DNA of 64,000 bases from assembly GCA_049487715.1 (NCBI GenBank), contig CP150551.1, positions 434,001 to 498,000 of the forward strand, given 5' to 3'. Positions 8,940 through 19,089 of the stretch are shown in pieces. A program made the translations under genes and the position numbers. The DNA comes from Pycnococcus provasolii. Its lineage: Eukaryota; Chlorophyta; Pseudoscourfieldiophyceae; Pseudoscourfieldiales. Under the pieces are notes generated by a model, which made no database searches, was not told the DNA's origin, and worked only from the letters and a program-made list of their open reading frames with translations. The stretch's first letter is position 1. Each line of letters opens with the position of its first letter.

Positions 8940-10589
8940 ATGCGCTTGCCAGGCGCGTACCGGCCAGAGCTCAGCCGGTTCCGCGCCGGTTTCGCGCATA
9001 CCTTAGCTGCACTATGGGCCATAGGACACGCGTTCGCAAGCAAGGCAAAAAACACGTGGAGGGCGGCGGGACGAAGCGCGTGGTTGACGAAGAGAAACCT
9101 CATCGTCCTTGCTGTGGCGCTCAACGTACTCGTGGGTTTTCGAGGAATCGTAAGACGGCCGACGCACGCAGAGGAGAGCTTGCAACGATTCGACGTCAAC
9201 GACGCACGCAGGTCGCAAGTCACAAGTTGGGAGTTGGACGCACCATCGACAAAACGCGCGAAGAAAGAAACGCCGAAGGCTTCACCAGGCGACTACGGAG
9301 GAGGAGGAGGAGGAGGAGGAGAAGTCAGGCGCGGCGAAGAACAGGATAAACAACACAGCACGACGGCCAGCGCGCCCGCCACACAGACGAACGTTCACCA
9401 CCCGCCAGCAAGAGCACCTAGCAAGCCAGGCAAGCACCGTGACCCGTACGATATCAACCAGGCTGCTGACGAAGCGGTACTAGACCACCTCGTCTTTGGC
9501 GAGATGGTGCCGAAGGTGTACACGAAGTCGGCACTTGAATATAAACCGAGTTCGGGCTCTGAGGGACTCGACTACGTCACGCAAGTGCGTGTGCCTCGCG
9601 GTGTCGAGGACCTCGCAGCCGAAGACGAAGCTGGCGAAGACGGGGAGTCGAACGGTGGGCCGACGACGCAAGCGCGTTCGGGTGGTGGAGGTGGCCGCAC
9701 CCTCACGTATCGGGTGTCGTCAGCCATCCGGCGTAATCTCCCATCGTCCGAGCCGAGCCCGCAGCTTCGTAGCTGCGCGGTGGTGGGCAATTCGGGCACG
9801 CTGCTTAGGAAAACGTTGGGAAGCGAGATCGACTCGCATGACCTCGTGCTTCGCATCAACAACGCGCCTCTCAGTCGCAAGTATGAAGCGCACGTTGGCC
9901 GGAAAACGCATCTCTCGATCATCAATCAGCATCACGCGAAGGATATCGCGAATGGGCGGGAGCCGTTGCGAGAAGGGAATGCCACCCTCGTGGTGTATGA
10001 ATCAACGCACAGCCACGTGAGATTGCACGTTTTCCCCGCACTCATGCGTAAGCTACCTCTGCACGAGCCATCTGAAGAGGCAATGACCAACGATCCGACT
10101 CTGGAGTATCTCGGCAGTATCGCGAAATATCCCGCTGTGATGCTACACCCCAATTTCATCGTGCGTGGGTATGCGACGTATCAGGGACTGCGTGCACTTG
10201 TTGAGGAGGAAGAGACGGAAATGCGAAAAGAACGAGCGCGGGAGCGCGCCGTAAAGGATGCAGCAAACGCTACCGATGCCGCAGCGCGTGCGGCTGCGGC
10301 GATGGCGGAAGTTGCAGATAGAAAGTACCGCCGAAAACCTATGACGGGCTTCTTCGCCGTGCTACTTACATTGCAGTGGTGCGATATTACCTACGTGTAC
10401 GGCATGAGCCCGTGGAAGTATGAGCATGACTGGTGGAAAAGAGGCAAAGCGCCGTACCACTACTTCGACGCTGTGATGGGCTCCACGTCAGTGCACTCCT
10501 TCGACATGGCATTAGCTGCATTCAAGCTGATATCAAACAAGGCTAGAAGGGATGGCAAGGGCAAGCCACTCATTATACGCGGTGGCTGA
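8940..10589 (+). CDS. Sialyltransferase-like glycosyltransferase, GT29 family
   Basis: Predicted 549-aa type II Golgi membrane glycosyltransferase of family GT29. It has a 53-residue basic cytosolic tail, one membrane segment (about 54-67), a low-complexity stem (about 80-270, with a Gly run and charged stretches) and a luminal catalytic domain. Sialylmotif L starts at about residue 279 (CAVVGNSGTLL, with SHDLVLRINNAP); motif S is near 467-490 (TGFFAVLLTLQWCDITYVYG); motif III is HYFD at H507; the VS-type His is H519, but the Glu usual five residues later is Ala. A roughly 35-residue Ala/Arg-rich insert sits before motif S. Plant and algal GT29 proteins include a beta-galactosyltransferase (GALT29A) and KDO/DHA transferases, so a true sialic acid donor should not be assumed. 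Two TGTAA signals follow the stop. Confidence 0.9.
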   Translation: MRLPGAYRPELSRFRAGFAHTLAALWAIGHAFASKAKNTWRAAGRSAWLTKRNLIVLAVALNVLVGFRGIVRRPTHAEESLQRFDVNDARRSQVTSWELDAPSTKRAKKETPKASPGDYGGGGGGGGEVRRGEEQDKQHSTTASAPATQTNVHHPPARAPSKPGKHRDPYDINQAADEAVLDHLVFGEMVPKVYTKSALEYKPSSGSEGLDYVTQVRVPRGVEDLAAEDEAGEDGESNGGPTTQARSGGGGGRTLTYRVSSAIRRNLPSSEPSPQLRSCAVVGNSGTLLRKTLGSEIDSHDLVLRINNAPLSRKYEAHVGRKTHLSIINQHHAKDIANGREPLREGNATLVVYESTHSHVRLHVFPALMRKLPLHEPSEEAMTNDPTLEYLGSIAKYPAVMLHPNFIVRGYATYQGLRALVEEEETEMRKERARERAVKDAANATDAAARAAAAMAEVADRKYRRKPMTGFFAVLLTLQWCDITYVYGMSPWKYEHDWWKRGKAPYHYFDAVMGSTSVHSFDMALAAFKLISNKARRDGKGKPLIIRGG

Positions 10590-10630
10590 CGCTTTTCTTT
10601 GTGCACTCCAAGCAAGAAAGCTGTATTGTA

Positions 10631-10650
10631 TGTAAAAATCATGTATGTAA
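10631..10650 (+). terminator. Poly(A) signals after GT29 gene
   Basis: Two TGTAA words, 10631-10635 and 10646-10650, 41-60 bp after the stop codon. Confidence 0.45.
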
Positions 10651-10680
10651 TGTTTTTTATTATCATCTAAGACTACAAGT

Positions 10681-13197
10681 TTAAGCCACCTCGGGCTTCG
10701 CGGAGATAGCCTCCTGTCCGCGCAATGGTCCTCGCGCAGTATCGATCGTACGTGCCGTTGCTGCATCACGAGATCCCTCAGATCCTTCCTCAACTTCATT
10801 GTAATCATCGTCATCCTCCACCACCGACGATTTCGAGGGCTGCGCGCTGAGAGAGCTTTTCGGACGCTCATTGATGATGTCCAGCACCTTCTTCTGCAGC
10901 GGTGTGAGCGCGCGTGCCTTCTCTTCCTTGCGCTTATGAGCCGGATCATCATCGTACCCAACGCCGTACCCAACGCGAATGTCCGCATATACAGGAATGT
11001 CGTCCTCGAGGTCATCGGCAGGAAATGTGTACGCGGGATCCGGCGGCGGTGGTGGCGGCGGTGGTGGCGGCGTTTTGTCGACATACGCAGTGCTCGGCCG
11101 CACAATCGGCCAAAGCCCGAACTGCTTGATCATCACCTGGAACTCTGGCTCCGCCATGTCACACGAGCGCCGGATGTAGTGCAGAAGCGGTCTAAGGTAC
11201 GGATTCGAATTGGGAATGTATCCCTCGTACGGGTGCAACGTAGGCAAAAAGCCTGCAAGATAACTCAGGACACTCTCGACGAGTCCCTTTCCAAGTCCAA
11301 GTCCAAGCTCGAGCTGCTTTTTGACGTGATGCACGATTCCGACTGTGATTTCGTCCTCGTCCTTTTGACGGTAAACCATGTCGCACATCTCCGCGTAGAA
11401 CGCCGCAACTCCGGTCAGCATTCGCGACTCGGCCTCTGCCTGCTTGCGCCTCAGCTCCTCAAGATGTTTCTCGCGTATGCGGTGCCTGCCTCGTGCAAAC
11501 GGTGTCACCGATCCGCGCCTCGAATGCGGCACGGTGGTAGGACGTCCATTCGTTTTCTTGAGGCGCTCCATGATCGCGTCGCCCGCGGCTGTAAGAAGCT
11601 GCGAATCGTCGCGACTTGCGGCACGTTGCCTATTTCGCGACTCCATGCGCGAGGACATGCGGCTGTGCTTCTCCGACCTGGCCTGTGCGAATTGGCCGTG
11701 CCAGACGAGCACCGGTCCGTACTCGCTGCGAATCACGTCCCACTCGTTATCATCGAGAGCACCGAAGTGGCGCACGCCCTCACTTCGCTCTGGCATTAGC
11801 GGTGCTGGCTGTTCGATTGCAAATGCCGATCGCGACGATGCAAGCGATGGAGCGCTCGCCTCCATGCGCAGTGGTGGTGGTCTTTCATCGAGGTACACGC
11901 GCGATGCGCTTCCTGTCGGACTTGCCCTCTCTAAGTTTCCACGCTCTGTCGATCTGGCGGGTGAGGCACTGCCAGCACGAGAAGCTGCTCGAGCTGGCGT
12001 GGCGTCGAAGTTAGAAAAGCGCTCCTCGCGGCGGCTACTTACGCTGCTCACCGGCCTTGAGGATTTTTGGCTGAATACAGACGAAGGTCGAGGTGGCAGC
12101 ATGCTCGACGGCATTGTTGTCAAATTCTGCGCCTGAAATCGCGCATCACCCGGGCCAGGCGTGGCTGACCAAGACCTCGAGTACGACCCAGCGAGTCTCG
12201 ACTGGCCGCGATTCAGCAGCCCATTCGGGTCGTCGAAGCCAATTCCACCGACATGATTCTTCGAGTGTGCGCGGCGCACGTCGGCGACACGCATCTCGTT
12301 GATAGGAAATCGGGCCAATTGCTTGCTCTCAGATCTGGATTGCGGTAGAACGCGGGTGATCATCGCCTGCGGCGTGGCGGCGAACGAGCTTTCCACCATC
12401 GCTGTCATGTCCAAGCCAGCCATTGAATCAGATGCGGACGGCGGTCGACTGCCGGCGGCGCTCGGTGGCACGTCGAGAGGTGTTGCGTTCTCGGCAGGAG
12501 TAGCTTGAGGTACTGACTTCCTCGACGACATGGAGACTTGACCTCGGCTGCCACGCGCAACTGTGGAGTGCGGTGTTGACGTACGAGACGCGCGATGTTT
12601 TGCCGGCGCTGGTGTCGACGTCGCCGCCTTTTTGCTCTGGCGGCTTGCGGTGGATGCTGCAGCACTCGGCTCGTCGACTAGCATCGCCTGGCTGCTCTCT
12701 TCGTACGGCTCCTCCGAAGTTTGCTCCTTTTCGTCCTCCGAAGATGACTCGGGATCTCTGGGTCGAAGATGACGCGGGATCTCTGCCTCGGTATTTCGGC
12801 TCAGCATCGGCGCCTTTGGCTCGACGGTTGGTACATGGCTCGGTTGGTAAGGCGAGCCAACCTTGCTCCACACGCCTCGTTTTTGCTTCTTCATCCCCTT
12901 CGCCGCCTGGCCAATCAAGTTCATCGTTGCCAGTTTTCCGTATCCAGGAATGTTGTCAGCTGCACCGACAAGCAGCGGCTCGAAAGGGTTGTGTCTTGCC
13001 TCGCTGGTCCTGTCGATACGTCCAGGTCCGCTGGGTGTCGGCTTGAAGAATGCTGCAAAGCCTGGGTCTTTTTTGTACTGTTTCACCCAAACGCTGCGTT
13101 GTTTCACCTCTTTCACGAGCGCGTTTGCTCTCCGCTCCTTGTCTGTTCTGTACTGTCCCGCTCCCGAGGCACCCGACGCGGCGCCTTTCCCGAGCAT
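10681..13197 (-). CDS. Uncharacterised 838-aa low-complexity protein
   Basis: Not recognised. The start is taken at the ATG at 13197 (MLGKGAASG); upstream in-frame codons run into (GTT)n and (CATA)n repeats and are unlikely to be coding. Visible parts: a conserved-looking N-terminal block (residues about 20-110) containing NPFEPLLVGAADNIPGYG and WSKVG; a long disordered Ser/Arg/Pro region (about 110-450) that looks like a phosphorylation target; a structured region (about 480-730) with predicted helices including EKHLEELRRKQAEAESRML and the HVKKQLELGLGLGKGLVES segment; a run of ten prolines near 765; and a charged tail. No signal peptide, membrane segment or catalytic motif is seen. It is convergent with the GT29 gene (91-bp gap). 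Confidence 0.7.
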   Translation of the reverse strand: MLGKGAASGASGAGQYRTDKERRANALVKEVKQRSVWVKQYKKDPGFAAFFKPTPSGPGRIDRTSEARHNPFEPLLVGAADNIPGYGKLATMNLIGQAAKGMKKQKRGVWSKVGSPYQPSHVPTVEPKAPMLSRNTEAEIPRHLRPRDPESSSEDEKEQTSEEPYEESSQAMLVDEPSAAASTASRQSKKAATSTPAPAKHRASRTSTPHSTVARGSRGQVSMSSRKSVPQATPAENATPLDVPPSAAGSRPPSASDSMAGLDMTAMVESSFAATPQAMITRVLPQSRSESKQLARFPINEMRVADVRRAHSKNHVGGIGFDDPNGLLNRGQSRLAGSYSRSWSATPGPGDARFQAQNLTTMPSSMLPPRPSSVFSQKSSRPVSSVSSRREERFSNFDATPARAASRAGSASPARSTERGNLERASPTGSASRVYLDERPPPLRMEASAPSLASSRSAFAIEQPAPLMPERSEGVRHFGALDDNEWDVIRSEYGPVLVWHGQFAQARSEKHSRMSSRMESRNRQRAASRDDSQLLTAAGDAIMERLKKTNGRPTTVPHSRRGSVTPFARGRHRIREKHLEELRRKQAEAESRMLTGVAAFYAEMCDMVYRQKDEDEITVGIVHHVKKQLELGLGLGKGLVESVLSYLAGFLPTLHPYEGYIPNSNPYLRPLLHYIRRSCDMAEPEFQVMIKQFGLWPIVRPSTAYVDKTPPPPPPPPPPDPAYTFPADDLEDDIPVYADIRVGYGVGYDDDPAHKRKEEKARALTPLQKKVLDIINERPKSSLSAQPSKSSVVEDDDDYNEVEEGSEGSRDAATARTIDTARGPLRGQEAISAKPEVA

Positions 13198-13272
13198 GAT
13201 TTCATCCCCCGTTTTGTTTTTCGTACCAATGACGACTTTCGTCTCGTATGTGCGGTCTTGAGAGGACTGTAC

Positions 13273-13331
13273 ACATACATACATACATACATACATGTGA
13301 GTGTTGTTGTTGTTGTTGTTGTGTGTGTGTG
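13273..13331 (+). repeat. Microsatellites (CATA)n, (GTT)n, (GT)n
   Basis: Adjacent tracts: six CATA units (13273-13296), six GTT units (about 13303-13320) and a GT run, just upstream of the start codon of the uncharacterised 838-aa gene. Confidence 0.95.
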
Positions 13332-13461
13332 CGTGATGTGCGCTGTGAGTCACGCGTGATATTCAACGCATGCAGTGGACGACTGATTTGGTCATTTACG
13401 AAATAATATTTGCTGCGCAAGCAAAACACTCCTATAGGTAAGGAAAGAGATACATAGGATT

Positions 13462-13500
13462 CACCACCACCACCACCACCACCACCACCACCACCACCAC
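13462..13500 (+). repeat. (CAC)13 microsatellite
   Basis: 39 bp of perfect CAC trinucleotide repeat in non-coding DNA. Confidence 0.97.
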
Positions 13501-13699
13501 GACACGAAGAGATGCCCACCCTTACCATGTGTAGGCCCGTGTGCCTGCGTCCCGTCATGGTGAAATGGGATGAAATGGCCGCAAAGAAGAAGAATGAGGC
13601 GCACGAGGAAACGTCGGGAAAAACGAAACAGTCTTCCGGAAATGGAAATGTATGAAATGTATGGCGGAGTGGAAACGCCGGCCGGTCAAGGTTGGCGAA

Positions 13700-13739
13700 A
13701 CAAAACGCAGCAAAACAAAACGCAGCAAAACAAAACGCA
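13700..13739 (+). repeat. 15-bp tandem repeat, about 3 copies
   Basis: Unit of about CAAAACGCAGCAAAA repeated almost three times. It gives an artificial QNKTQ reading frame. Confidence 0.9.
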
Positions 13740-14738
13740 CAGACAGCGGCGCACGATGAGGCCGGCGACGACGACGAGGACGACGATGAGGCCTGAACCC
13801 ACCTTAATTAACCCACCGTACTTCACCGAAACGTTGACCTGATTGCGAAAACAAAATACCTTTTGAGAAAACAAACCACCCAATCACAAAACGAACGATG
13901 TGCATTATTGTGATGGTGAGGAGGGATGCCAATGCGTTGTTGACAATTATCCTTCTTCCCATAGTACTACTGTATTCGTTGCACATATTGGCCGCTTGCC
14001 GGTTTGCGTCGTGATTGATCAATGGACTTGCATGAGCCAGGAGCCATGAGGAGGCTGGCTGGTGCATGATGAAGGCTACCGGTAGTGCATGAGGCGGAGG
14101 GCTGGCTGCCTGAGTGCCTGCCTGGCAAGCTTCCTCGGATGGTCTCGGAGCTCTTCATGGAGTTTTGACCACCTTGAAAGCTGAATACCTGTGAGGCAAC
14201 ACTGGCCGGCCGGCCGGCCGCGCGAGCTTGACCTCTGCTGGCCTCTGCTGGCCTCTGCTTGAGTGCTTGCCTCTGCATGATGAGTGCTTGACGGCCTCGC
14301 GTGGTTTTCTTTCAGGTTGGCACTTGGCAAGGTGCAAGGGAGCTCATGGGCCGGCCTCTTGCCTCTTGTTGACCACCTTAAAAAATACACGCCTTATATT
14401 TTACCTATGGCCGCGTGTTGTGTTTCAGTGTTTCTTGACCACCTTTTTAACCATGAAGACGTGCAAGGCAGGTGTGCAAGGCCGTGGCGCCGTGCGTTTT
14501 GGCCGCGAGAAGGCGGAGAAGCCGAGAGAAATCACGTGAGAGAGAAACGGGACGCGATACAATGGGGGTTAGTTTGGCCCCTTATTTTTTGGGGGGTTTG
14601 AAATCTGACACGTTTTTTCTCATCCGTGTCGCATCGGCATCGCGTCCGTCATTCTTCGCATCCTCGGTGTCGGTGGCGCTTTCTGAGACAACCTCTTGGC
14701 TGCTTGGTCTCTTGGCGTTCCTTTCTTAGAAAGAAGTC
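13740..14738. other. Non-coding gap with repeated TTGACCACCT words
   Basis: About 1 kb with no supportable gene. It holds three TTGACCACCTT words (14164, 14369, 14435), a (GGCC)4 block at about 14205-14220, and many short CTCTGCTGGC/CTTGCC direct repeats. COX19 starts at the right edge, and a TTTTTTGG tract lies about 150 bp before it. Confidence 0.5.
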
Positions 14739-15086
14739 ATGTCCGCGTCGTCGATGTCGTCGGGCAAGATTGCTCGGCCCGTGCCGCCAGAGAAAGGCGT
14801 CTTCCCACTCGACCACTTCGGCGACTGCAAAAGCTCCAAGGCGACGTACCTCACGTGCCTCAGACAAAATAACAACGACTACGACGCGTGCGTCGCGCTT
14901 AGTCAGGCGTACCTCGAGTGCCGCATGAAAAAAGAACTCATGGCGCAGCAGGACCTACAAAGTCTCGGCTTCGCAGATCATAACGATCCCGCAAAGAGGA
15001 GCGAGACTGGCACGCCGAAAGAGCAAGACAGAACGAAACATCGTGAGGGATTCGTCGCGGGACTGCACACCGTCAACAGAAAGTAG
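14739..15086 (+). CDS. COX19: COX19 cytochrome c oxidase assembly factor
   Basis: 115-aa CHCH-domain protein of the mitochondrial intermembrane space, needed for copper delivery to complex IV. It has the family signature PPEKGVFPLDHFGDC followed by twin CX9C motifs (C30-C40 and C51-C61), then ECRMKKELM and a QSLGF segment as in yeast and human COX19. Length is normal (human 90, yeast 98) with a short extra tail. Twin CX9C proteins enter by the MIA40 disulfide relay, so no presequence is expected and none is seen. The start at 14739 is the only sensible ATG. It is convergent with the YJU2-like gene. Confidence 0.95.
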   Translation: MSASSMSSGKIARPVPPEKGVFPLDHFGDCKSSKATYLTCLRQNNNDYDACVALSQAYLECRMKKELMAQQDLQSLGFADHNDPAKRSETGTPKEQDRTKHREGFVAGLHTVNRK

Positions 15087-15179
15087 TCAGTCGCGCGTAC
15101 GCGAAGAAACGTATGTACGTTGTACAGTAACAAAAGTCTATGATACACACTAAAATCGTCAACTTACAGGAACAATTGC

Positions 15180-15944
15180 TCACGCACGTGTCACGGTGCG
15201 TCCTCTGCTGCGCTTCTTGCCGCCGTCGTACACCCCAGGCGCAAATATCGAAGAAGACGCCGCACCACTCATTCGCTTGCGCAGCGCCGTTGCGGGCGAC
15301 ACCTTCGTCACCCGTGCACGAACCGCCATCGCCGCTCGTGCCCTGCGTGCGTCTTCGTCCGACGCGGGAAGCAGCTTCACACCGCCGTCGTCGTCCCACC
15401 CCAGCGCCCTCGTCGCCTCCTGCAGCGCGTCACGCTCTCTGCGTCCTTCGCGGTGCACGCTTCTAAGTGCCCGGTTGCGTTCGATATCGTTTCCCCCTCC
15501 CGCGGTATCTTCGTTGCGCTGCACGAGCGCCTCGAGCCTGCTTTTCGCCTCGGTCGCTTTTCGTTTATCCTCCTTTTCGTCCTCAAGTTGTTGCATGGCG
15601 TCTCTCGCCTCTTGCACTTCGTAGATGGAGTGGTTCGGCAGAGACAGAGTCTCAACTTCATCGACAGTGGTTTTGTTGGCGAAGGCTACCATGCCCGTGA
15701 CAATGCGGTACGAGCGATGCGCAGGGTCGGTCGCGAAAGCCAGGGGGGAGGAGCACGTGGGGCAGGAGAAGGAAAACGTGTAGATGGGCGAAGTCAGGTA
15801 ATAGCCGGTGTGTGTTTTCTGCGCATTGAAGCGTAGACCTCGAGCCAACGAGCGTGAGCACGAGAGACACCGAGTGGTAAATGGCATCTCCACACGCACG
15901 ACATTGTTGGACTGAGGCTTGCGGGACGAGAAATCAGGCGCCAT
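15180..15944 (-). CDS. Splicing factor of the YJU2/CCDC130 (CWC16) family
   Basis: 254-aa protein of the CWC16 family. YJU2 helps the first step of pre-mRNA splicing; CCDC130 (YJU2B) is its paralogue. The N-terminus reads MAPDF then RVEMPFTTRCLSC, GLRFNAQKTHTGYYLTSPIY, SCPTCSSPLAFATDP, giving the two CxxC pairs of the family zinc site and the conserved TDP. After about residue 100 it is a charged helical region and a basic tail. The EMPF and GYYLTSPIY forms are closer to the CCDC130/YJU2B branch. It is shorter than usual at both ends. The start is at 15944; 17 further in-frame residues upstream look unstructured. The promoter carries a telomere-like box and an AACCCCGAA word 60-90 bp upstream. 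Confidence 0.88.
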   Translation of the reverse strand: MAPDFSSRKPQSNNVVRVEMPFTTRCLSCSRSLARGLRFNAQKTHTGYYLTSPIYTFSFSCPTCSSPLAFATDPAHRSYRIVTGMVAFANKTTVDEVETLSLPNHSIYEVQEARDAMQQLEDEKEDKRKATEAKSRLEALVQRNEDTAGGGNDIERNRALRSVHREGRRERDALQEATRALGWDDDGGVKLLPASDEDARRARAAMAVRARVTKVSPATALRKRMSGAASSSIFAPGVYDGGKKRSRGRTVTRA

Positions 15945-16003
15945 GGGCATCAAAAAAAACGAAAAGAGACCGAGCATGGAAGAGCTTGGGAGCAAGGGCT
16001 AAT

Positions 16004-16033
16004 AACCCTAACCCTAACAAACCAAACCCCGAA
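16004..16033. promoter_or_regulatory. Telo-box pair plus AACCCCGAA word upstream of YJU2-like gene
   Basis: AACCCTAACCCTAAC at 16004-16018 is two telomere-like units, followed by AACCCCGAA at 16025-16033. They lie 60-90 bp upstream of the YJU2-like ATG (15944) and about 440 bp upstream of the PRC-barrel ATG. The remaining DNA up to 16466 shows no other clear element. Confidence 0.55.
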
Positions 16034-16466
16034 CAACAAAGTCCTTATGACCAGATCCTCCGACCAATATAATCTGCTCGACCACTCCGGGCCAGACCAC
16101 GAAGGCCGGGTAGGAGGTGGGCCCAGGCGGCCCGTGCTGCCCGGCTGCGCGGGGCAGCGCGTAATCGCAGCCTTCCCCCGACAGCCCGACCCGGCAGCCC
16201 ACTTCGCCTGTTTCTTGCCTTCGCCGACGTGTCGGCCTGACCTCTGGCCCTTTCCCCGTTATCCACTCCACTCTCTCCCATGGCCATGGCGGCGCCTCCC
16301 TGTGGGTGTCCATGTCGGTCCCTCCCTTCCTCACGCATTCGCTCACCTTCTTCATCTTTCTCTCAGTTCAGATGCACTCGTTCTCGTCATCGTGGTGGTA
16401 CTACTCCTAGTTGTAGTCTTCCACCACCACCTCGCTCTTCGGGTTCTTCAGAACCTAATTCTGGGA

Positions 16467-17717
16467 ATGGCAAGAAGAAGAATACAAAGAGGACGTCGCC
16501 GGGGGCAACTTGACGCGAGTTCTCAGCAGCCTCGTCGAGCGGCGTCTTCTCCCTCAAATTCGTCAGTGGCATCTCCTCCTGCTCCTGCGTCTCAACAGTC
16601 GAATATGCCGCGCATGCCGCGCGCGCAAACGCAGAACGCGCAGCAGCCAGCCAGTCTCACGCGAAACAGTCAAACCATGCCGCCGCCGACGCAACAGCAG
16701 CAGCAGCAGCAGCAGCAGCGCCAACCTGCCGCGCAGCCGACGCCAGAGCCCAACAACACGACGGCGGCGCTCGTGCCGCGTCGGAACCGAAGAGGCGATG
16801 GCACGAAGCGCTCGAGCGCGAGACTGCTGTGCACGCAACTCGTTGGCAAGGATGTCATCGCCAGAGCGAGCGGAACCAGACTTGGGAACGTCAGCGCGCT
16901 CTTCGTCGACACCGAGGCGTGGCGCGTCAAGGCGCTCGACCTGCGCAGAGACGTGCTCAGCGGAGAACGCGCTACCGTCATGCTGCCCAGCCTCAGGCAG
17001 GTGGGCGACGTCGCGCTCGTCAACGACGCGTCCGCGGCTGTCGGTGCGGGAAGTGGGGCGGCGAACAGTGCGCTGTACGGCCTGCAGTCGCTCATCGGCT
17101 GCGAGGTGGTCACGGACGACGGATATCCGCTAGGCAAGGTGAGCGACTTCGTGTTTGACCCGGCGTCAGGCGACGTGCTCAGCATACGGTACAACTCCGT
17201 TGGCGTTTCGTGGCTGCCGACGGGCGCAGTGTCCACCTACGAGATTAGTGAGGAGGAGCTATCGCACTACGCCATCCCGAAGACCGTCGTGGTTCGCGCC
17301 ATGGCAGACTCGCGCGCGGAGCAGCTCACGGTGGGCTTGCTCGGGCGACTGGGCCTAGAGGGAAGCGTTTGGGAGGAGGAGGAGGCGGAGGCGGTGGCGG
17401 CTGCCATGCAAATGCAGCAGAGGCAGCAGAGGCAGCTGACGGCAACGTCGTCCTACCGCCCCGCACCTCAGCGTTATGACTACGACGCATACGCGCAGCA
17501 GCAGCAGCAGCAGCAGATGGCTGCACCGGCGCCACCGCCACCTCAGCAGGAGCAAGCACGTGCACCGCCCGCGCCGCCACGTCCAAGTGCATCGGAATGG
17601 TTTGCCGACGACGGTGGCAACGGCATGCGGGAGTTAGAGGAGATATACGCCGAGGAGCAGATGTATGGCTCGGAACAGCCGCCTCCTCCAACACAACAAC
17701 GACCACCGCGACGATAG
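16467..17717 (+). CDS. Tandem PRC-barrel domain protein
   Basis: About 416 aa. Low-complexity Gln/Ser/Pro N-terminus (1-115), then two PRC-barrel-like domains (about 115-195: LVGKDVIARASGTRLGNVSAL; about 215-300: LIGCEVVTDDGYPLGKVSDF, with WLPTGAVSTYEIS), then a Gln/Pro-rich tail. Double PRC-barrel proteins of this kind are known from cyanobacteria, so a plastid role is a reasonable inference. The ATG at 16467 is the last that keeps both domains; the frame is open back to 16047, but that segment looks non-coding. A separate frame at 16280-16513 encodes a Ser/Arg/Pro-rich peptide resembling a plastid transit peptide, so a missed 5' exon or a frameshift is possible. TGTAA lies 15 bp past the stop. 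Confidence 0.75.
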   Translation: MARRRIQRGRRRGQLDASSQQPRRAASSPSNSSVASPPAPASQQSNMPRMPRAQTQNAQQPASLTRNSQTMPPPTQQQQQQQQQRQPAAQPTPEPNNTTAALVPRRNRRGDGTKRSSARLLCTQLVGKDVIARASGTRLGNVSALFVDTEAWRVKALDLRRDVLSGERATVMLPSLRQVGDVALVNDASAAVGAGSGAANSALYGLQSLIGCEVVTDDGYPLGKVSDFVFDPASGDVLSIRYNSVGVSWLPTGAVSTYEISEEELSHYAIPKTVVVRAMADSRAEQLTVGLLGRLGLEGSVWEEEEAEAVAAAMQMQQRQQRQLTATSSYRPAPQRYDYDAYAQQQQQQQMAAPAPPPPQQEQARAPPAPPRPSASEWFADDGGNGMRELEEIYAEEQMYGSEQPPPPTQQRPPRR

Positions 17718-17732
17718 CTGAAAAAGAAATGG

Positions 17733-17737
17733 TGTAA
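17733..17737 (+). terminator. TGTAA poly(A) signal after PRC-barrel gene
   Basis: TGTAA 15 bp after the stop codon, in the 64-bp gap before the convergent lipoyl synthase. Confidence 0.4.
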
Positions 17738-17781
17738 TGCACAACAACATGGAAACACGATTATTTGTTTGATCTTATTCA

Positions 17782-18890
17782 TTACCTCTGCCGTTGTTGT
17801 TGTTGTTCCTCCGCCTCCATGCGGCGCAGCCGTCCCTTAAGGAAGAGCTCGCCAGCGCGGTACGACGAACGCACGAGTGGACCTGACGCGACGTACTCGA
17901 AGCCAAGATTTTCGGCAAAGTCTTGCCAGTGTTGAAATGCCTCCGGGGTCACGTACTCGACAACAGGTGCGTGGCGTTTCGTCGGCCTCATGTACTGGCC
18001 GAGTGTGACGACGTCCACGCCCGTTTCGCGGAGAATGCGCAACGTCTCCTCCACCTCGCGCGGTTCCTCGCCAAGTCCCAGCATGAGGCTCGTCTTGGTC
18101 AATCTCGGCCCACCTTCGGGAAGCTTAGCCGCCTCCAGAACGCGCAGGCTCTGCTCCCAACCTGCACGGCGGTCGCGGATGTGAGGCGTCATGCGCGGCG
18201 TGGTTTCGACGTTATGAGCGAACACGTCCATGCCACTCGCAGCCACCTGCCTGACAAGGTCGAGATTTCCCTGGAAGTCTCCCACGAGCGTCTCCACGAG
18301 AAGCTTCCCCTCCGTCTTCTGCTTGAGCAGTCTCACAGTCTCCGCGACGTGCGCGGCACCCGAGTCCTCGAGGTCGTCGCGGTCCACCATGGTGAGAACG
18401 ATGTACTCGATCCCCCAGCTTGCCACCGCGTGCGAGACGTTTTCGGGTTCCATCGCGTCGAGCGGTGGCGGCGTTCGGCTCGTCTTGACGGAGCAGAATC
18501 GGCACCCTCGTGTGCACGTGTCACCCATGAGCATGATGGTTGCAGTCGCCGCCTCTCCGGTATTACCTCCCGACCAGCACTCGCCGATGTTCGGGCACTT
18601 CGCCTCCTCGCACACGGTTGAGAGTTTAAGTTTTCTGAGCTGCTTTCTGATTTCGTCCACCTTCTGGCTTCCCTGTCCCGCCTTTGCAATTTTGAGTTTG
18701 AGCCACTCCGGTTTGCGCAGACGTGCCTGCGCCGCCTCCTTCCACGTCGGCGCGTGCTGTGCGTACGTGTCTTCGTGTTCGCCGTTCCTGGATTCAACGT
18801 TAGAGGCTGCGAATGCGTCGAGAGAGTTCGCCGAGGCGTCATCACCATCCTCCGCCGCGAGACGCGCACGCAACGCAGCGAGCCCACCAC

Positions 18891-18941
<51 letters not shown>

Positions 18942-19089
18942 AAGCTGACCAAGATGACGAGGACAGAGAAGAAGACGAGGATGAAGATGAACGAACGAGG
19001 AGAGAGAGAGATGAGCCAACATTCACACCACCCGAGCCAACCACACCACAAGCAGCACGGCGCACCAAAGACATTAGCCGAGACGACAT
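17782..19089 (-). CDS. LIP1: Lipoyl synthase, probably mitochondrial
   Basis: 435-aa radical SAM enzyme that inserts two sulfurs into protein-bound octanoyl groups to make lipoyl cofactor. Motifs: the auxiliary cluster [12 protein letters not shown], the radical [11 protein letters not shown], and the C-terminal RSSYRAGE that supplies the Ser ligand. The N-terminal 75 residues begin [15 protein letters not shown] and carry long Ser runs encoded by (TCG)n, consistent with an organelle presequence; the overall fit is to the mitochondrial form. The start at 19089 is the ATG nearest the conserved part with a presequence-like N-terminus; the open frame further upstream is Pro-rich and crosses a poly-G tract. 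It is divergent from the APH-fold kinase gene. Confidence 0.95.

Noticed and set aside
16280-16513. Ser/Pro/Arg-rich frame resembling a plastid transit peptide upstream of the PRC-barrel frame
   Set aside because: I tried GT-AG joins to the PRC-barrel frame, and those with a good acceptor did not give the right phase. Kept only as a possible missed exon or frameshift.
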